64,000 nucleotides of DNA. It comes from CAUZJF01 sp965248605 (GTDB lineage: Bacteria; Chloroflexota; Dehalococcoidia; Lucifugimonadales; CAUZJF01). Made by a program: the position numbers and the translations under genes. This document shows, one piece after another, positions 25,741 through 34,957 of the stretch (position 1 is the first letter of the stretch; the number at the start of each line of letters is the position of its first letter). Location of the stretch: the NCBI GenBank assembly GCA_965248605.1, contig CBDFJV010000006.1, positions 744,001 through 808,000 of the forward strand. The letters are read 5' to 3'. The notes under the pieces are model-generated. The model worked only from the letters and a program-made list of their open reading frames with translations. It had not been told where the DNA came from and did no database searches.

Positions 25741-26919
25741 ATGACGGACCAAAAGAGCTCTGTGCGCAACGGAAAGAAACCGGTACTTGTCGTTGTCCAG
25801 CTCACCGGCGGAAATGATTTCATGAATACGGTCATTCCGTACACGAGCTCGGTCTACTACGACAGTCGGCCGACGGTGGGCGTCCCGCAGGAAGACGTCC
25901 TCCCCATCGACGACACTCTGGCCTTCCACCCAGTGATGGGCCCGTTCAAGGAGCTCTACGACGAGGGCTCGGTTGCCATTGTGCAGGGCATCGGGTACCC
26001 GAACTCGAGCCGGTCCCACTTCAGAGGCATGGACATCTGGCACACCTGCGAGCCGAACGACGTCGTGACCGATGGGTGGCTCGGCAACGCCATCCATGAC
26101 CTCGACCCTGGCCATGAGAACGTCCTCACCGGCGTGAACTTCAGCGCTGGTTTGCCCAGGGCAATGGTCGCGCCCGGTGTGCCAGTCAGCTCAGTCGCCG
26201 ATCTCGACAGCTACGGCGTCATGACCGGGCTCGAAGAGGACCGCCGTCGAAGCGAAGCGCTGGAGACTTTCGAAAAGATGTACGCGCCGGCGATCGGAGC
26301 CGGGCCGGTGAAGGACTACCTTCGACAAACGGGCATCAACGTCCTCAGAGGCGCCGACCGCCTGAGAGAGGCACCGGCCAAGTACAAGTCCGACGTCGAG
26401 TACGCCGACAACCCCATCGCGAAAAGCCTCCGGGACATTGCCCGTGTCCACCTAGCCGACCTGGGCACCCGCGTCTTCTACGCGAGCCAGGGCGGCTACG
26501 ATGTCCACGCTCTGGAGAACCCTGCACAGCCAAAGCTGCTGGGCAACCTCTCCGAGGCGATCTCCGACTTCTTCCAAGACATCAGAGGCCACCACGCCTC
26601 CGACGAGGTGGTGATGCTCGTCTTCACCGAGTTCGGACGCCGGATCAAGGACAACGGCAGTGGGACCGACCATGGGTCTGGTGGCGGCGCTTTCATCATC
26701 GGCGACCGGGTGAACGGCGGGCTGTACGCGGAGTACCCGCCGCTGGCCCACGATCAGTGGCTCAACGGCGAAGACATGCGCCACACCATCGACTTCCGCG
26801 GTATCTACGCCACGGTCCTGCAACAATGGCTCGGTCTCGACCCGGTGCCGATTGTGCGCGGCAACTACGAGCAGATCAAGCCGTTCGAAGAAACGTCAAG
26901 AGTAAAACGTAAAACGTAA
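25741..26919 (+). CDS. DUF1501 family protein
   Basis: 392 residues from ATG 25741 (GGAG seven bases upstream; an ATG at 25729 is also possible). Landmarks: 'VQLTGGNDFMNTVIPY', 'LAFHPVMGPFKELYDEGSVA' followed by 'IVQGIGYPNSSRSHFRGMDI', 'ASQGGYDVHALEN', 'MLVFTEFGRRIKDNGSGTDH' then 'GSGGGAFIIGD'. These are the conserved blocks of the family, which resembles alkaline-phosphatase/sulfatase-like metalloenzymes. Most DUF1501 proteins I know carry a Tat signal; none is present here. It follows DUF1800 B, as in many genomes. The last codons run into an ACGTAAAACGTAA repeat. Confidence 0.92.
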   Translation: MTDQKSSVRNGKKPVLVVVQLTGGNDFMNTVIPYTSSVYYDSRPTVGVPQEDVLPIDDTLAFHPVMGPFKELYDEGSVAIVQGIGYPNSSRSHFRGMDIWHTCEPNDVVTDGWLGNAIHDLDPGHENVLTGVNFSAGLPRAMVAPGVPVSSVADLDSYGVMTGLEEDRRRSEALETFEKMYAPAIGAGPVKDYLRQTGINVLRGADRLREAPAKYKSDVEYADNPIAKSLRDIARVHLADLGTRVFYASQGGYDVHALENPAQPKLLGNLSEAISDFFQDIRGHHASDEVVMLVFTEFGRRIKDNGSGTDHGSGGGAFIIGDRVNGGLYAEYPPLAHDQWLNGEDMRHTIDFRGIYATVLQQWLGLDPVPIVRGNYEQIKPFEETSRVKRKT

Positions 26920-26949
26920 ACCAGAAAGGGACACGCCGTTACGTTTTAC
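26909..26949. terminator. Hairpin at the DUF1501 stop
   Basis: GTAAAACGTAA (26909-26919, including the stop) pairs with TTACGTTTTAC (26939-26949): an 11-bp stem with a 19-base loop. It sits between convergent genes and may end transcription of the cluster. Confidence 0.4.
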
Positions 26950-26993
26950 GCATCACCCTTTATCCTGTTCCTTATCAGCCAGCCCCAGGCCTG

Positions 26994-27347
26994 TTAGGGA
27001 CCGAGGTGGGTGTCTATAGCCTTCTTAGCTTGCAAAAGGTATTCCGGGGCAAGTGACCCCCTTAAGCTGACCAGTCGAATCTTGTCCACAGTGCGAATCT
27101 GGTTCGCCTTAATTCGAGAGTCTGCGGTGAGTCCTGCGACGCCTTCAGGCACAAGAACCTCAAATGGGTATAGTCTCTTAGCAGGTTGACCCGTAATGGG
27201 CAGCACGATCACGGTGTCGGAGTACTGGTTGCCGATGTCGTTAGAAACGATTAGCGCAGGCCGACGTTTTCCAGTTTCAGAGCCTACAACTGGATCAAGA
27301 TTGACGTCATAGATTTCTCCGTACCTAGGAAAGGCTGTCTCAACCAC
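26994..27347 (-). CDS. MazF/PemK-type toxin
   Basis: 117 residues: 'YGEIYDVNLDPVVGSETGKR' followed by 'RPALIVSNDIGN', then 'VIVLPITGQPAKRLYPFEV' and 'SRIKANQIRTVDKIRLVS' are the conserved blocks of the MazF/PemK/CcdB-fold mRNA interferases. GTG 27347 is the only plausible start in this frame, since a stop lies about 50 bases further upstream. It is downstream of a ribbon-helix-helix antitoxin gene on the same strand, 45 bp away. It interrupts the NHL/DUF1800 locus on the opposite strand. Confidence 0.88.
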   Translation of the reverse strand: MVETAFPRYGEIYDVNLDPVVGSETGKRRPALIVSNDIGNQYSDTVIVLPITGQPAKRLYPFEVLVPEGVAGLTADSRIKANQIRTVDKIRLVSLRGSLAPEYLLQAKKAIDTHLGP

Positions 27348-27392
27348 AATTTTTAATTCGGCCTGACCCGTAAAGACGTTCTTCTGACTTCA

Positions 27393-27629
27393 TCATCCTA
27401 ACCCCTCCAGAGTAGGCGCCTCCCACTCCTTGCTGACTTCCGCATCCTCGTCTCGTCTGGCCGAGTAGCCCTCTTTTAGAGTCTGCTTGAGTTCCTCTTG
27501 TTCCAAGTCATGCAGCCTCTCACGAACAGCTGCCGTCACGAATGCGCTGCGGCTGCGTTCGCTTACCCGACCCTTCAATGTCGCAACTACGTCTTCGGGT
27601 ATCGTAAAATTGACCTTCACTGTCTTCAT
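27393..27629 (-). CDS. Ribbon-helix-helix antitoxin
   Basis: 78 residues. 'MKTVKVNFTIPEDVVATLKG' with 'SRSAFVTAAVRERL' is a ribbon-helix-helix DNA-binding domain of the CopG/MazE-like kind, and an acidic, flexible tail ('RRDEDAEVSKEWEAPTLEGL') would bind the toxin. It is expected to repress its own operon. The start is ATG 27629. It is paired with the MazF-type gene downstream. Confidence 0.85.
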   Translation of the reverse strand: MKTVKVNFTIPEDVVATLKGRVSERSRSAFVTAAVRERLHDLEQEELKQTLKEGYSARRDEDAEVSKEWEAPTLEGLG

Positions 27630-27790
27630 TATCGTTGCCTCTCGGATGGTCTCCCTATGCCTCTCTCCACAAGATAAGTACGCACGAAAACGACCCCCAT
27701 GCTATCTCTATTTATGGTAAGTATATCGGATGGGTATATTTTTTCAAGAGGCTTGTGTAACCGGAGCTTTCTATTTAGACTCGGCTAACT

Positions 27791-28801
27791 ATGACCAGAC
27801 CTTACGCCCTTCTTCGAGCCGGCTTCCCCTACCTCAAGACCCTCGGCATGCGCCGCGTGACCTCGAACCCCGTCGACCTCACTTTAGGCGGCGAGGGTCG
27901 GCTCTACGTCCTCTGCCGGGGCATGCAGACCGAGATACGGCGCTACACCGACGACGACGAAGACCTGGGCGCCATCGGCGGAGCCGGGACGGCCGACGGC
28001 AAGTTCGTTTGGCCTGCCTCGATCATCGCCGACTCCGACGAGAACCTCTACGTCTCCGACGAAGCGAGCCATCGCATTTCCGCGTTCACGGGGGAAGGCG
28101 AGTTCCTCGGGAGTTGGGGGAAGCACGGCAGCGACCCCGGCGAGCTCGACCGCCCGTCGGGGATGGCTTTCGATTCCGACGGCAACATCTACGTCGCCGA
28201 CACGATGAACCATCGGGTACAGAGGTTCACTGCCGACGGCCGCTTCCTCGCTGCTTGGGGCGAACACGGCATAGGCAATGGGCAGTTCGACATGCCCTGG
28301 GGCCTTGCGGTCGATGAGCTCGGCGACGTCTATGTCGCCGACTGGCGCAACGACCGAGTCCAGAAGTTCGGCCCTGACGGCGGCTTCAATATGGCCTTCG
28401 GCACCTCGGGCGGTGCGGACGGTCAGTTCAATCGCCCGACGAACGTGACCGTCGACCGGGACGGGGACATCTACGTGGCCGATTGGGGAAACGACCGTGT
28501 CCAGCTCTTCAACCAACATGGCCAGTACGTCGACAAATTCGTCGGCGACGCGACCCTGTCTCCGTCGGGGCGCCAGTACGTGCTGGCTAACGCCGTCACC
28601 CTGCGGCTCCGCGACATGGCCCAGATGGAGCCGCAGAAGCGGTTCCGCGGCCCCTTGGCCGTCAAAGTCGACGACGAGCGCCGGATGTACGTCACCGACT
28701 ACGGCTCTCATCGGATCCAGGTCTACCAGAAAGACTGTGATGTTTTAAACGAAAACGACATCGCGCCCGTCCCCAAGGCCCCGACGCTCTTTACGACTTA
28801 A
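27791..28801 (+). CDS. NHL-repeat beta-propeller protein 3
   Basis: 336 residues. It begins 'TRPYALLRAGFPYLKTLGMR', the motif shared with the propellers at 20752 and 21844, and has about six NHL blades ('YVADTMNHRVQRFTADGRFL', 'YVADWGNDRVQLFNQHGQYV'). No signal peptide. It is separated from the rest of the cluster by the toxin-antitoxin pair and so has its own promoter region, AT-rich, at 27690-27790. It is slightly more diverged than the other two copies. Confidence 0.9.
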   Translation: MTRPYALLRAGFPYLKTLGMRRVTSNPVDLTLGGEGRLYVLCRGMQTEIRRYTDDDEDLGAIGGAGTADGKFVWPASIIADSDENLYVSDEASHRISAFTGEGEFLGSWGKHGSDPGELDRPSGMAFDSDGNIYVADTMNHRVQRFTADGRFLAAWGEHGIGNGQFDMPWGLAVDELGDVYVADWRNDRVQKFGPDGGFNMAFGTSGGADGQFNRPTNVTVDRDGDIYVADWGNDRVQLFNQHGQYVDKFVGDATLSPSGRQYVLANAVTLRLRDMAQMEPQKRFRGPLAVKVDDERRMYVTDYGSHRIQVYQKDCDVLNENDIAPVPKAPTLFTT

Positions 28802-28932
28802 TGTAGCAAGCTCCGTTTCTTAACCGCCCTTGTGCAACCGGGCAGCTAGGTAACACTTTCATAGGCGTATGCAAGATTGTACAAGTGTGATCATTCAGGA
28901 GTCCACCTGTCAGGTGGAATCATCTTAGTTTG

Positions 28933-29613
28933 ATGGCGTTGCATGAGATAGAATGGTGTAGAGCACTCAAAGAAACGAGAAGCTTGGGGGCGTTCTATAT
29001 GCTAGACGAACTGTGGAAGTCAATAAGAACTGTTGCGGAGGGTGTAGTCGCCGGTCTAATCGTCTTGGTTATTGTCTATATTCGTTTCGCGCTGACCACC
29101 GTGAAGGTCAAGGTACGGGAAAGGATGACTGTTGCGGAGGGTGTAGTCGCCGGTCTAATCGTCTTGGCTATTGCCTATGTTCGTTTCGCGCTAACGACCG
29201 TGAAGGCCGAGGTACGGGAAAGGATGACTGTTGCGGAGGGTGTAGTCGCCGGTCTAATCGTCTTGGTTATTGTCTATATTCGTTTCGTGTTGACGACCGT
29301 GAAGGCCAAGGTACGGGAAGGGATAACTCGTGCTCAGCATAGGATTCGCAGTCGGGAGCCAAGATTACAAGCCGTAGAGCATTCAAGCCGAGTCGGATTA
29401 CTCTGGCTTGTTTCAATGCAGTCCGTTGCCCTCGTCTTAGCTGGATTTGGTGGTGGGATAGCCATCACAACTAGCAGTGGCGTAGAATTGATAACGACGA
29501 GCACTTTCGTGTTCCTTGGCATTCTAGGACTGATAGTTGGGCTTTTGGTGATGGTCCGCCAGTCCCTTGACCTTCCCACACCGTCGGCCGGGGATGCTCT
29601 AGAGCCTACATAG
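28933..29613 (+). CDS. Multi-pass membrane protein built from tandem repeats
   Basis: 226 residues. After a short N-terminus come three nearly identical 33-residue units starting 'TVAEGVVAGLIVLVIVYIRF', each a hydrophobic helix followed by a basic, charged stretch ('TTVKVKVRERM'). Then come a basic region and two more hydrophobic helices ('VALVLAGFGGGIAITTSS', 'STFVFLGILGLIVGLLVMV'). Five TM segments are predicted. I do not recognise the family. ATG 28933 is used; an internal ATG at 28999 with a GGGGG upstream is an alternative start. Base composition is more AT-rich than its neighbours. Confidence 0.65.
   Translation: MALHEIEWCRALKETRSLGAFYMLDELWKSIRTVAEGVVAGLIVLVIVYIRFALTTVKVKVRERMTVAEGVVAGLIVLAIAYVRFALTTVKAEVRERMTVAEGVVAGLIVLVIVYIRFVLTTVKAKVREGITRAQHRIRSREPRLQAVEHSSRVGLLWLVSMQSVALVLAGFGGGIAITTSSGVELITTSTFVFLGILGLIVGLLVMVRQSLDLPTPSAGDALEPT
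29031..29327 (+). repeat. Three tandem 99-bp coding repeats
   Basis: Units start at 29031, 29130 and 29229 with TGTTGCGGAGGGTGTAGTCG and differ at only a few bases. The unit is an exact multiple of three and keeps the frame, so copy number can change without killing the gene. Confidence 0.9.
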
Positions 29614-30103
29614 AGGAAGAATATCTGAGCGCGAACGTTCCATCAGCTGCCATGTTTGTAGGATATCTTGATGAACGGGACGCGTCTGGAGTTTCGAAAC
29701 GGTTCGATATAGACCGGGAGCCTGTTCCGTCGGGGAGGGGTTTTTACGGCCTTTTGAATCCTCATTGACCACCCTTCGGGCTCCTTCACCCTTGAACTCC
29801 AAGGTAGTTCGACTGGGAATCTGTAGAGCCAACGACTTGCCATGGGTACCGCGTAACATCAATCCCGATAGTCTTTGTAAGGGCAGCCTGAAACACCACT
29901 TCAGTGGTCTTCAAACGAGACCACTCGTTTCCTCGAACACTACTCGCTGGTTGGTGAGCACGTTTGTCAAGAAATCCGCCCCCCCCCTCTGTATTTGACC
30001 AACAGCGTTCCATCACCGTCCGTCAGCTGACTTGAGGAAGGTGATAGCGGTGGCAGGACCACCGCAGCAGCAAGGCGTCGCGACCTAACCGAAAGGAAAA
30101 CTC
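29614..30103. other. Intergenic region without a recognisable gene
   Basis: About 490 bp. Short open frames on the minus strand (for example 29786-30016) resemble nothing I know. A run of nine C lies at 29979-29987. Alternative frames switch within the same stretch, as in an eroded coding sequence, but no family is recognisable. Confidence 0.4.
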
Positions 30104-30565
30104 ATGGCCCTAGACCTTGGCGATAAGGCACCCGAATTCTCGCTGCCGGCCACCACGGGCGAGACCATCTCCCTAAAGGACCAGGCCGGCAAGAAGGTCG
30201 TATTGTATTTCTACCCAGCGGACGACACCCCCGGCTGCACCACGGAAGCCTGCGGGTTCCGCGATTCGATAGACAAGTTCACCGACGCCGGCGCCGTCGT
30301 GCTGGGTGTAAGCGCCGACAGCATGGAGTCCCACGACAGATTCCTCACCAAGTTTGACCTGAACTTCCCGCTGCTCTCCGACGAGGACAAAACGGTCGCC
30401 AACGCCTACGGCGCCTGGGGCGAGAAGCAGCGCTTCGGCAAAACGGTCATAGGTATGAGACGCCAGACCTTCCTGATCGACGAGCAGGGCGATATCGAGA
30501 AGATTTGGCGCCAGGTCAAGCCCGAAGGCCACCCCGACCAGGTGCTCGAGGCAATTCGCGGGTAA
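30104..30565 (+). CDS. bcp: Peroxiredoxin, BCP/PrxQ type
   Basis: 153 residues: thiol peroxidase that reduces H2O2 and organic peroxides with thioredoxin-type electron donors. The peroxidatic Cys45 and resolving Cys50 are in 'PADDTPGCTTEACGFRD', the arrangement of atypical two-cysteine PrxQ enzymes. 'VLGVSADSMESHDRF' and 'DEDKTVANAYGAWGEK' are family blocks. The active site uses ordinary cysteine, unlike the candidate selenoprotein at 12852. GAAAGGAAAA precedes the ATG. It is cytoplasmic. A short intergenic stretch and an IS-disrupted gene follow. Confidence 0.95.
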   Translation: MALDLGDKAPEFSLPATTGETISLKDQAGKKVVLYFYPADDTPGCTTEACGFRDSIDKFTDAGAVVLGVSADSMESHDRFLTKFDLNFPLLSDEDKTVANAYGAWGEKQRFGKTVIGMRRQTFLIDEQGDIEKIWRQVKPEGHPDQVLEAIRG

Positions 30566-30690
30566 AGGGGCCGCCTGTATGCCGACCAAGGCCGTGGCTC
30601 TCCAGCGTCGGCGTAGCCGGCAGATCGCTCGTGCTGAGCCTGTCGAGGCACGCCCCCAGCTCGAAAACGATAATGGAAAAGGCCGGACTA

Positions 30691-31927
30691 GTGGTTCAAC
30701 GTTTTTGTATTGATGGGTAGAGTGACTTTAGCTTGATGCGCGCATCCTCGGTAGTGAAGCGCCAATCCACTCGTATCACATCCCGGTTGCGTTGATTCTG
30801 CCAAGCATTGACCTCGCCGCGCAGGATGTCTTGATTGGCAATCCGTCGGTCCAGGCACTGTCGAGCCAGCACACCGATCTCTATCTCCGCCATATTCAAC
30901 CAACTCCCGTGTTTGGGAGTGTAGTGTATCTCCAGTCGCTCAGCTATACGCCTCGCCTCAGCAGGCTCGAATGCCTCGTATAGCGAGGACAGCTTGTGAG
31001 TGTTGAGATTGTCCATTACCAGCACGATCCGGTCTCTGTCAGGGTAGTCCTCGTCGACCAGTTTCTTTATCACATGCGCCCAGTCCACCTTCGTGCGACG
31101 CTCTCTGACCTCGACTCGGCGCCATCCGTCCAACGGTGCAAACAGCATGAACAGGCTGCTCACTCCATTGCGCTCGTATTCGTAGTCGTATGCCGCCGAT
31201 AAGCCGGGCGCTGCGGGACGCGGCACTCGCGTCTCCTTGACTTGCTGTTTGCTCGTCTCATCCATGCACACCAGAACCTCATTCCCATCGTACGGCCGTT
31301 GGTAGACCTCCAGTACGTCTTCCATCGCGCACACAAACTCCGCGCTCTGACCGGGCGGGATGCACCAACTCTGCTTCAGCCACGGCTTCAGTTCGTTTTT
31401 TTTTGAGCGCCTGGCGAACCGTCTCGGTGCTAATGGTCCCGACTATCTCACACTCGACCAACTGGTCAGCCAACAGCTTCAGGGTCCAACTGGCACGCCC
31501 CTCCGGCGGTTCCCCGCAGGCCATCGCTATCAACCGTGCTTCACCTTCGCCGTCCAGTCTCTTTTGACGCCGACGCAGTTGCTTTTTGCGATTCAGCGCA
31601 GACTCGACCCCCTCCTCCACACAGCGCTTGCGTATTCGCTCGACCGTTGACTGTCCCACACCGAGCGCGCTGGTGATGTCCGCGTCCTTCATTCCCCCGT
31701 CCGAGCGTGACTCATCGCTCATCAGCAGAATGCGCGCATGGGTCTGTTTGTACGCCGCAGCCCGACCGCGTGAGACCAAGGCGTTGAGTTCCTGTTGTTC
31801 GTCGGTAGTCAGTCTGATACGGTACTTCTTGGTAGACATCATGGTTCCTCCTCGGTTCAACGTTACGATTGAACCCCCAAGAGGAACAATGACTATCATG
31901 GTATTCATTTCAATGATGTTGGACCAC
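30691..31927 (-). mobile_element. IS630-type insertion sequence (1237 bp)
   Basis: Bounded by TA at 30689-30690 and 31928-31929, the target duplication typical of IS630/mariner elements. Left end GTGGTTCAACGT, right end (reverse complement) GTGGTCCAACAT: imperfect inverted repeats. It carries one transposase in two frames on the minus strand. Its right end is shared with the 125-bp MITEs at 17168 and 57176. Confidence 0.88.
30696..31908 (-). pseudogene. IS630-type transposase in two frames, joined at an A9 run
   Basis: The first frame (from ATG 31908) holds helix-turn-helix domains ('RIRLTTDEQQELNALVSRGR', 'SALGVGQSTVERIRKRC'). The second (ending 30696) holds the DDE domain: 'VLVCMDETSKQQ' (Asp), 'DRIVLVMDNLNTHKLSSLYE' (Asp) and 'THPKHGSWLNMAEIE'-like 'YTPKHGSWLNMAEIEIGVLA' (Glu). 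The frames join at A9 (31396-31404 on the plus strand): with eight A the 403-residue protein is continuous ('QALKKNELKPWLKQSWCIPP'). Nine A may mean transcriptional slippage, a known strategy in IS elements, or an inactivating mutation. Confidence 0.85.
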
Positions 31928-32939
31928 TAGTCTTCCGCCTCAGACCCGCTCGTGACAAAGCGAGGGTCGCAGCCGTCGCCGAGGCCCTTTCACTCTATGA
32001 TGATCTAGATGCAACCGCGCCCTCCGGCGGTCCCCTGTCCGAAGAGGGAGGCCTTTTCTGGATCAGCTTGCCAAACGAAGCCCTTGAATCAGCGTATGAC
32101 CGAATGCCGAGGCTCGGCTACACCTGCGCTGTCGACCTCATGGAACCGGTGCCCACTGCCAAGTCTAGGTCGGGCGCACTTCGATGGCGCGGCACGTCCT
32201 ATCGCCTCCATCGCGTCTACGAGGAGGACGCCGAAGCACTCCGTGAAAGTGCTCCCGACCGCAGGACCTTTCTCCTTGAGATGGGCTCCGAACGGGTCGT
32301 GCCCGTCCGGGGCTACCGGGGCGATGGAGCGCCTTTGAGCCGGCGTGGGCTACCGGTCTGCGACGCCCGCCTGCTGGTCAATCTGGTCTACGCCGGTGGC
32401 CGGCCGGCGTTCCTGGACCCCTTCGCCGGCGCGGGAGGCATAGTCGTCGAGGCGGCTGCGAGTGGTTTTTCCGTGATGAGCAGCGACTCGGACCCTGTGC
32501 TCCGTCACGGTCTCGTTGATCTTGCTGACAAGCATGTCATGGCCGATGCAAGCCGGCTCCCCTTCGGCAGCGCCAGTTTCGACGCTGTCGCTACTGAGCC
32601 GCCGTACGACAGGAGTGCCACGCCTGTCGTAGTCGATGCGCTTCGGGAAATGAACCGAGTGCTCAGGTCCACAGGGCGGCTGGCAATTCTCTGCGCGCTG
32701 TGGCAAGCTGATTCCTTGCGAAGTGCGGCGGCTGAACTCGGTCTGAAACCGCTGCTCGATACGCAGATCAATCGCAAAGGACTCGACGTAGTCGCCCTGT
32801 CATGGGCCAAATACGATGCGCCGTCGTAAATGTTGACGGGGTGGAGTCCTACCTCTTCTCCCGCCTCCGGGAGAAGACTGAGATGAGGGCTCCTGTTTCT
32901 TAGCTTGAAAACTTGATTCTTGAAGGAGAAATGTAATAG

Positions 32940-34955
32940 ATGTCTGACGCAAGTCAAGTAGCCATTCCCGGACTGAAGACGGTGACCGCGACCGAGATCG
33001 ACGCGCCCCCAGCCTGGGCGCTGATGGAGCGCCAGCTCATCGGGCTCATGGAGCAGTCCGCCGAGCTGTTTACCGAGAAGTACTGCCGCCCTTCGGGCAA
33101 CGTTTACTACGTCCAGGACGTCGACGACGTCTACGAGATCTTCAGCAACTGGGGCCTCTTCTACTCCATGGGGGCCGACTCGAAGCTCCTCGATTGGGCG
33201 CTGCGCGCTTGGAACGCTACCACGCGCTATTTCGACGACGCGACGAAGTTTCAGGAGGGTGATCCCGTTCACCCGAACTATCGGCCGCAGCTTCACAACG
33301 AGTACTACAACGCCGACGGTCCCGCCGACTGGTTCCACATGGGGGAGGGGAACCAGGCTTTCTACGACTTCGGTCTTGCGGACCCCACGCTCCCCGAGAT
33401 GGTCGTGCGCGCTCGCCGCTTCGCCGGCCTCTACACCGGCGACGACCCCGACGTCCGGAACTACGACCCTGTGCACAAGATCATTCGCTCTCCCTATCAC
33501 GGAAGCGAGGGGCCTATGTTCCACGCCCCTCTGGAGCGAGTCAAGGCGCTACTCGATCCTCTCTATCGAGTCGCCGGACAGACAATGGGGCATGCCAATC
33601 GGTCCAGCCTCCACCCGATAGTGAAGGACCTCGAGGAGAATTGGTACGAGAGTCCCCAGAGACGAGAGGAGATCGTCAAGCTCTTCGACGAGATCGTCCT
33701 CAACGGGGATGTCGCCGACAACCTGGCCGCCACCGGTCTGGCCACCCACGCCTACCTGTACACCGGCGACGACAAATACAAGCGCTGGGTGCTCGAATAC
33801 GTCGACGCATGGATGGACCGCATGCGGGCCAACGGCGGTATCGTGCCTGACAACGTCGGTCCGACGGGCAAGGTCGGGGAGCAGCGCCAGGGCCAGTGGT
33901 GGGGCGGCCTTTACGGCTGGAACAGCCGCTGGTCCGGAGACCATCTGTTCATAGCGATTACCATAGCGGCCGAGTGTGCTCTCTTGCTCACCGGCGACTA
34001 CGGCTACCTCGACCTGCTGCGTTCCCAGATCGAACTACAGATTGACAATGCCAGGACCCGTGAGGACGGCCAGCTCCTCGTCCCGACCCGCATGACGCCG
34101 GAAGGCTGGTCAGAGTACCAGCCGATGAAAGTGCTGGAGCTTGCTCATCTCTACCACGCATCCATGGACCAACGTGACTACGACCTCTTGGCAAGGCTAA
34201 GGGCAGGGGACGTCGAGCGAGATTGGAGCGACGTCAAGGCCGAAGGAGGACGTAGGGGAGGGGACCTCGAGTTCCAGCGATTCCAATACTATGACGGAAA
34301 GTACCCCGACTGGCCGACTGATGTGCTTCGGGCGGAGCACAAATACGCCTTGGCCCAACACGAGGCAATGCGCCAGGACTCCCGCGACTTCGAACAGATC
34401 GTCGCCGATAATCGGTGGCCGCCCTTCTACCCGAGCAACCCCGACCGGACCGACTACGGCGGCGAGAACGCCGACCCGATACGGACCAACGGGCTGACCC
34501 ACGTGATGCTGGGCGCGCCCCGAACGATGTACAACGGCGGTCTGCTGCGTGCGGCCGTCCGCTACTTCGACGCGGAGAATGCCCGTCCAGGTCTGCCCTC
34601 CGACGTGGCCGCGCTGGTCGACGAGCTCAAGGCCGATCGAGCAGGTATCAATCTCGTCAATCTCAGCAGCGATAAGACCCGCAAAGTGGTCGTTCAGGCG
34701 GGCGCCTTCGGCGAGCACCAGTTCACCGAGTTGAGAACGCTTGAGAATACAAAAGATCAGCCGATCCTGTATCCAGGGGCATGGATAAACAGTGCCGAGA
34801 TCCTAACGGAGCAGGTTGTCCCGATCAACGCTAAGTACTTCGCGGTCGAGCTGCCCCCGGCCACCACGATTCGTGTCGAGGCTGGCATGAAGAGGTTCGC
34901 GAACCGGCCGAGCTACGCATTCCCCTGGCACGGCGACAGCGTTCCCATCACGTAG
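32940..34955 (+). CDS. Hypothetical protein, probable (alpha/alpha)-barrel
   Basis: 671 residues, no signal peptide, no membrane segment. The sequence is rich in Trp, Tyr and Asp and has repeated helical pairs such as 'WALRAWNATTRYFDD', 'HAYLYTGDDKYKRWVLEYVD' followed by 'AWMDRM', and 'ALLLTGDYGYLDLLRSQIEL', as seen in (alpha/alpha)6-barrel glycan-processing enzymes. A C-terminal beta-rich part ('INLVNLSSDKTRKVVVQAGA') looks like an accessory sandwich. I cannot assign a family. ATG 32940 has AGGAGA about 7 bases upstream. The GNAT gene follows after 2 bp, so the two are co-transcribed. Confidence 0.7.
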   Translation: MSDASQVAIPGLKTVTATEIDAPPAWALMERQLIGLMEQSAELFTEKYCRPSGNVYYVQDVDDVYEIFSNWGLFYSMGADSKLLDWALRAWNATTRYFDDATKFQEGDPVHPNYRPQLHNEYYNADGPADWFHMGEGNQAFYDFGLADPTLPEMVVRARRFAGLYTGDDPDVRNYDPVHKIIRSPYHGSEGPMFHAPLERVKALLDPLYRVAGQTMGHANRSSLHPIVKDLEENWYESPQRREEIVKLFDEIVLNGDVADNLAATGLATHAYLYTGDDKYKRWVLEYVDAWMDRMRANGGIVPDNVGPTGKVGEQRQGQWWGGLYGWNSRWSGDHLFIAITIAAECALLLTGDYGYLDLLRSQIELQIDNARTREDGQLLVPTRMTPEGWSEYQPMKVLELAHLYHASMDQRDYDLLARLRAGDVERDWSDVKAEGGRRGGDLEFQRFQYYDGKYPDWPTDVLRAEHKYALAQHEAMRQDSRDFEQIVADNRWPPFYPSNPDRTDYGGENADPIRTNGLTHVMLGAPRTMYNGGLLRAAVRYFDAENARPGLPSDVAALVDELKADRAGINLVNLSSDKTRKVVVQAGAFGEHQFTELRTLENTKDQPILYPGAWINSAEILTEQVVPINAKYFAVELPPATTIRVEAGMKRFANRPSYAFPWHGDSVPIT

Positions 34956-34957
34956 GC

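Larger units (their letters stand above)
30673..32829 (+). pseudogene. TRM11-like methyltransferase gene split by an IS630-type element
   Basis: ATG 30673 gives 'MEKAGL', then the IS; after removal of the IS and one TA the frame continues 'VFRLRPARDKARVAAVAEAL' and on to 32829 (about 305 residues). The C-terminal half is a class I SAM methyltransferase: 'FLDPFAGAGGIVVEA' (motif I), 'VMSSDSDP', and 'VATEPPYDRS' as the (D/N)PPY-type catalytic motif, as in Trm11/UPF0020 tRNA-guanine methyltransferases. A shortened protein might still start from TTG 32068, keeping the whole catalytic domain. The target, RNA or DNA, cannot be decided. Confidence 0.82.

Noticed and set aside
29786..30016. Minus-strand frame of 76 codons as a possible gene remnant
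   Set aside because: No recognisable motif, no ribosome site, and the sense switches between frames; I could not support any family.
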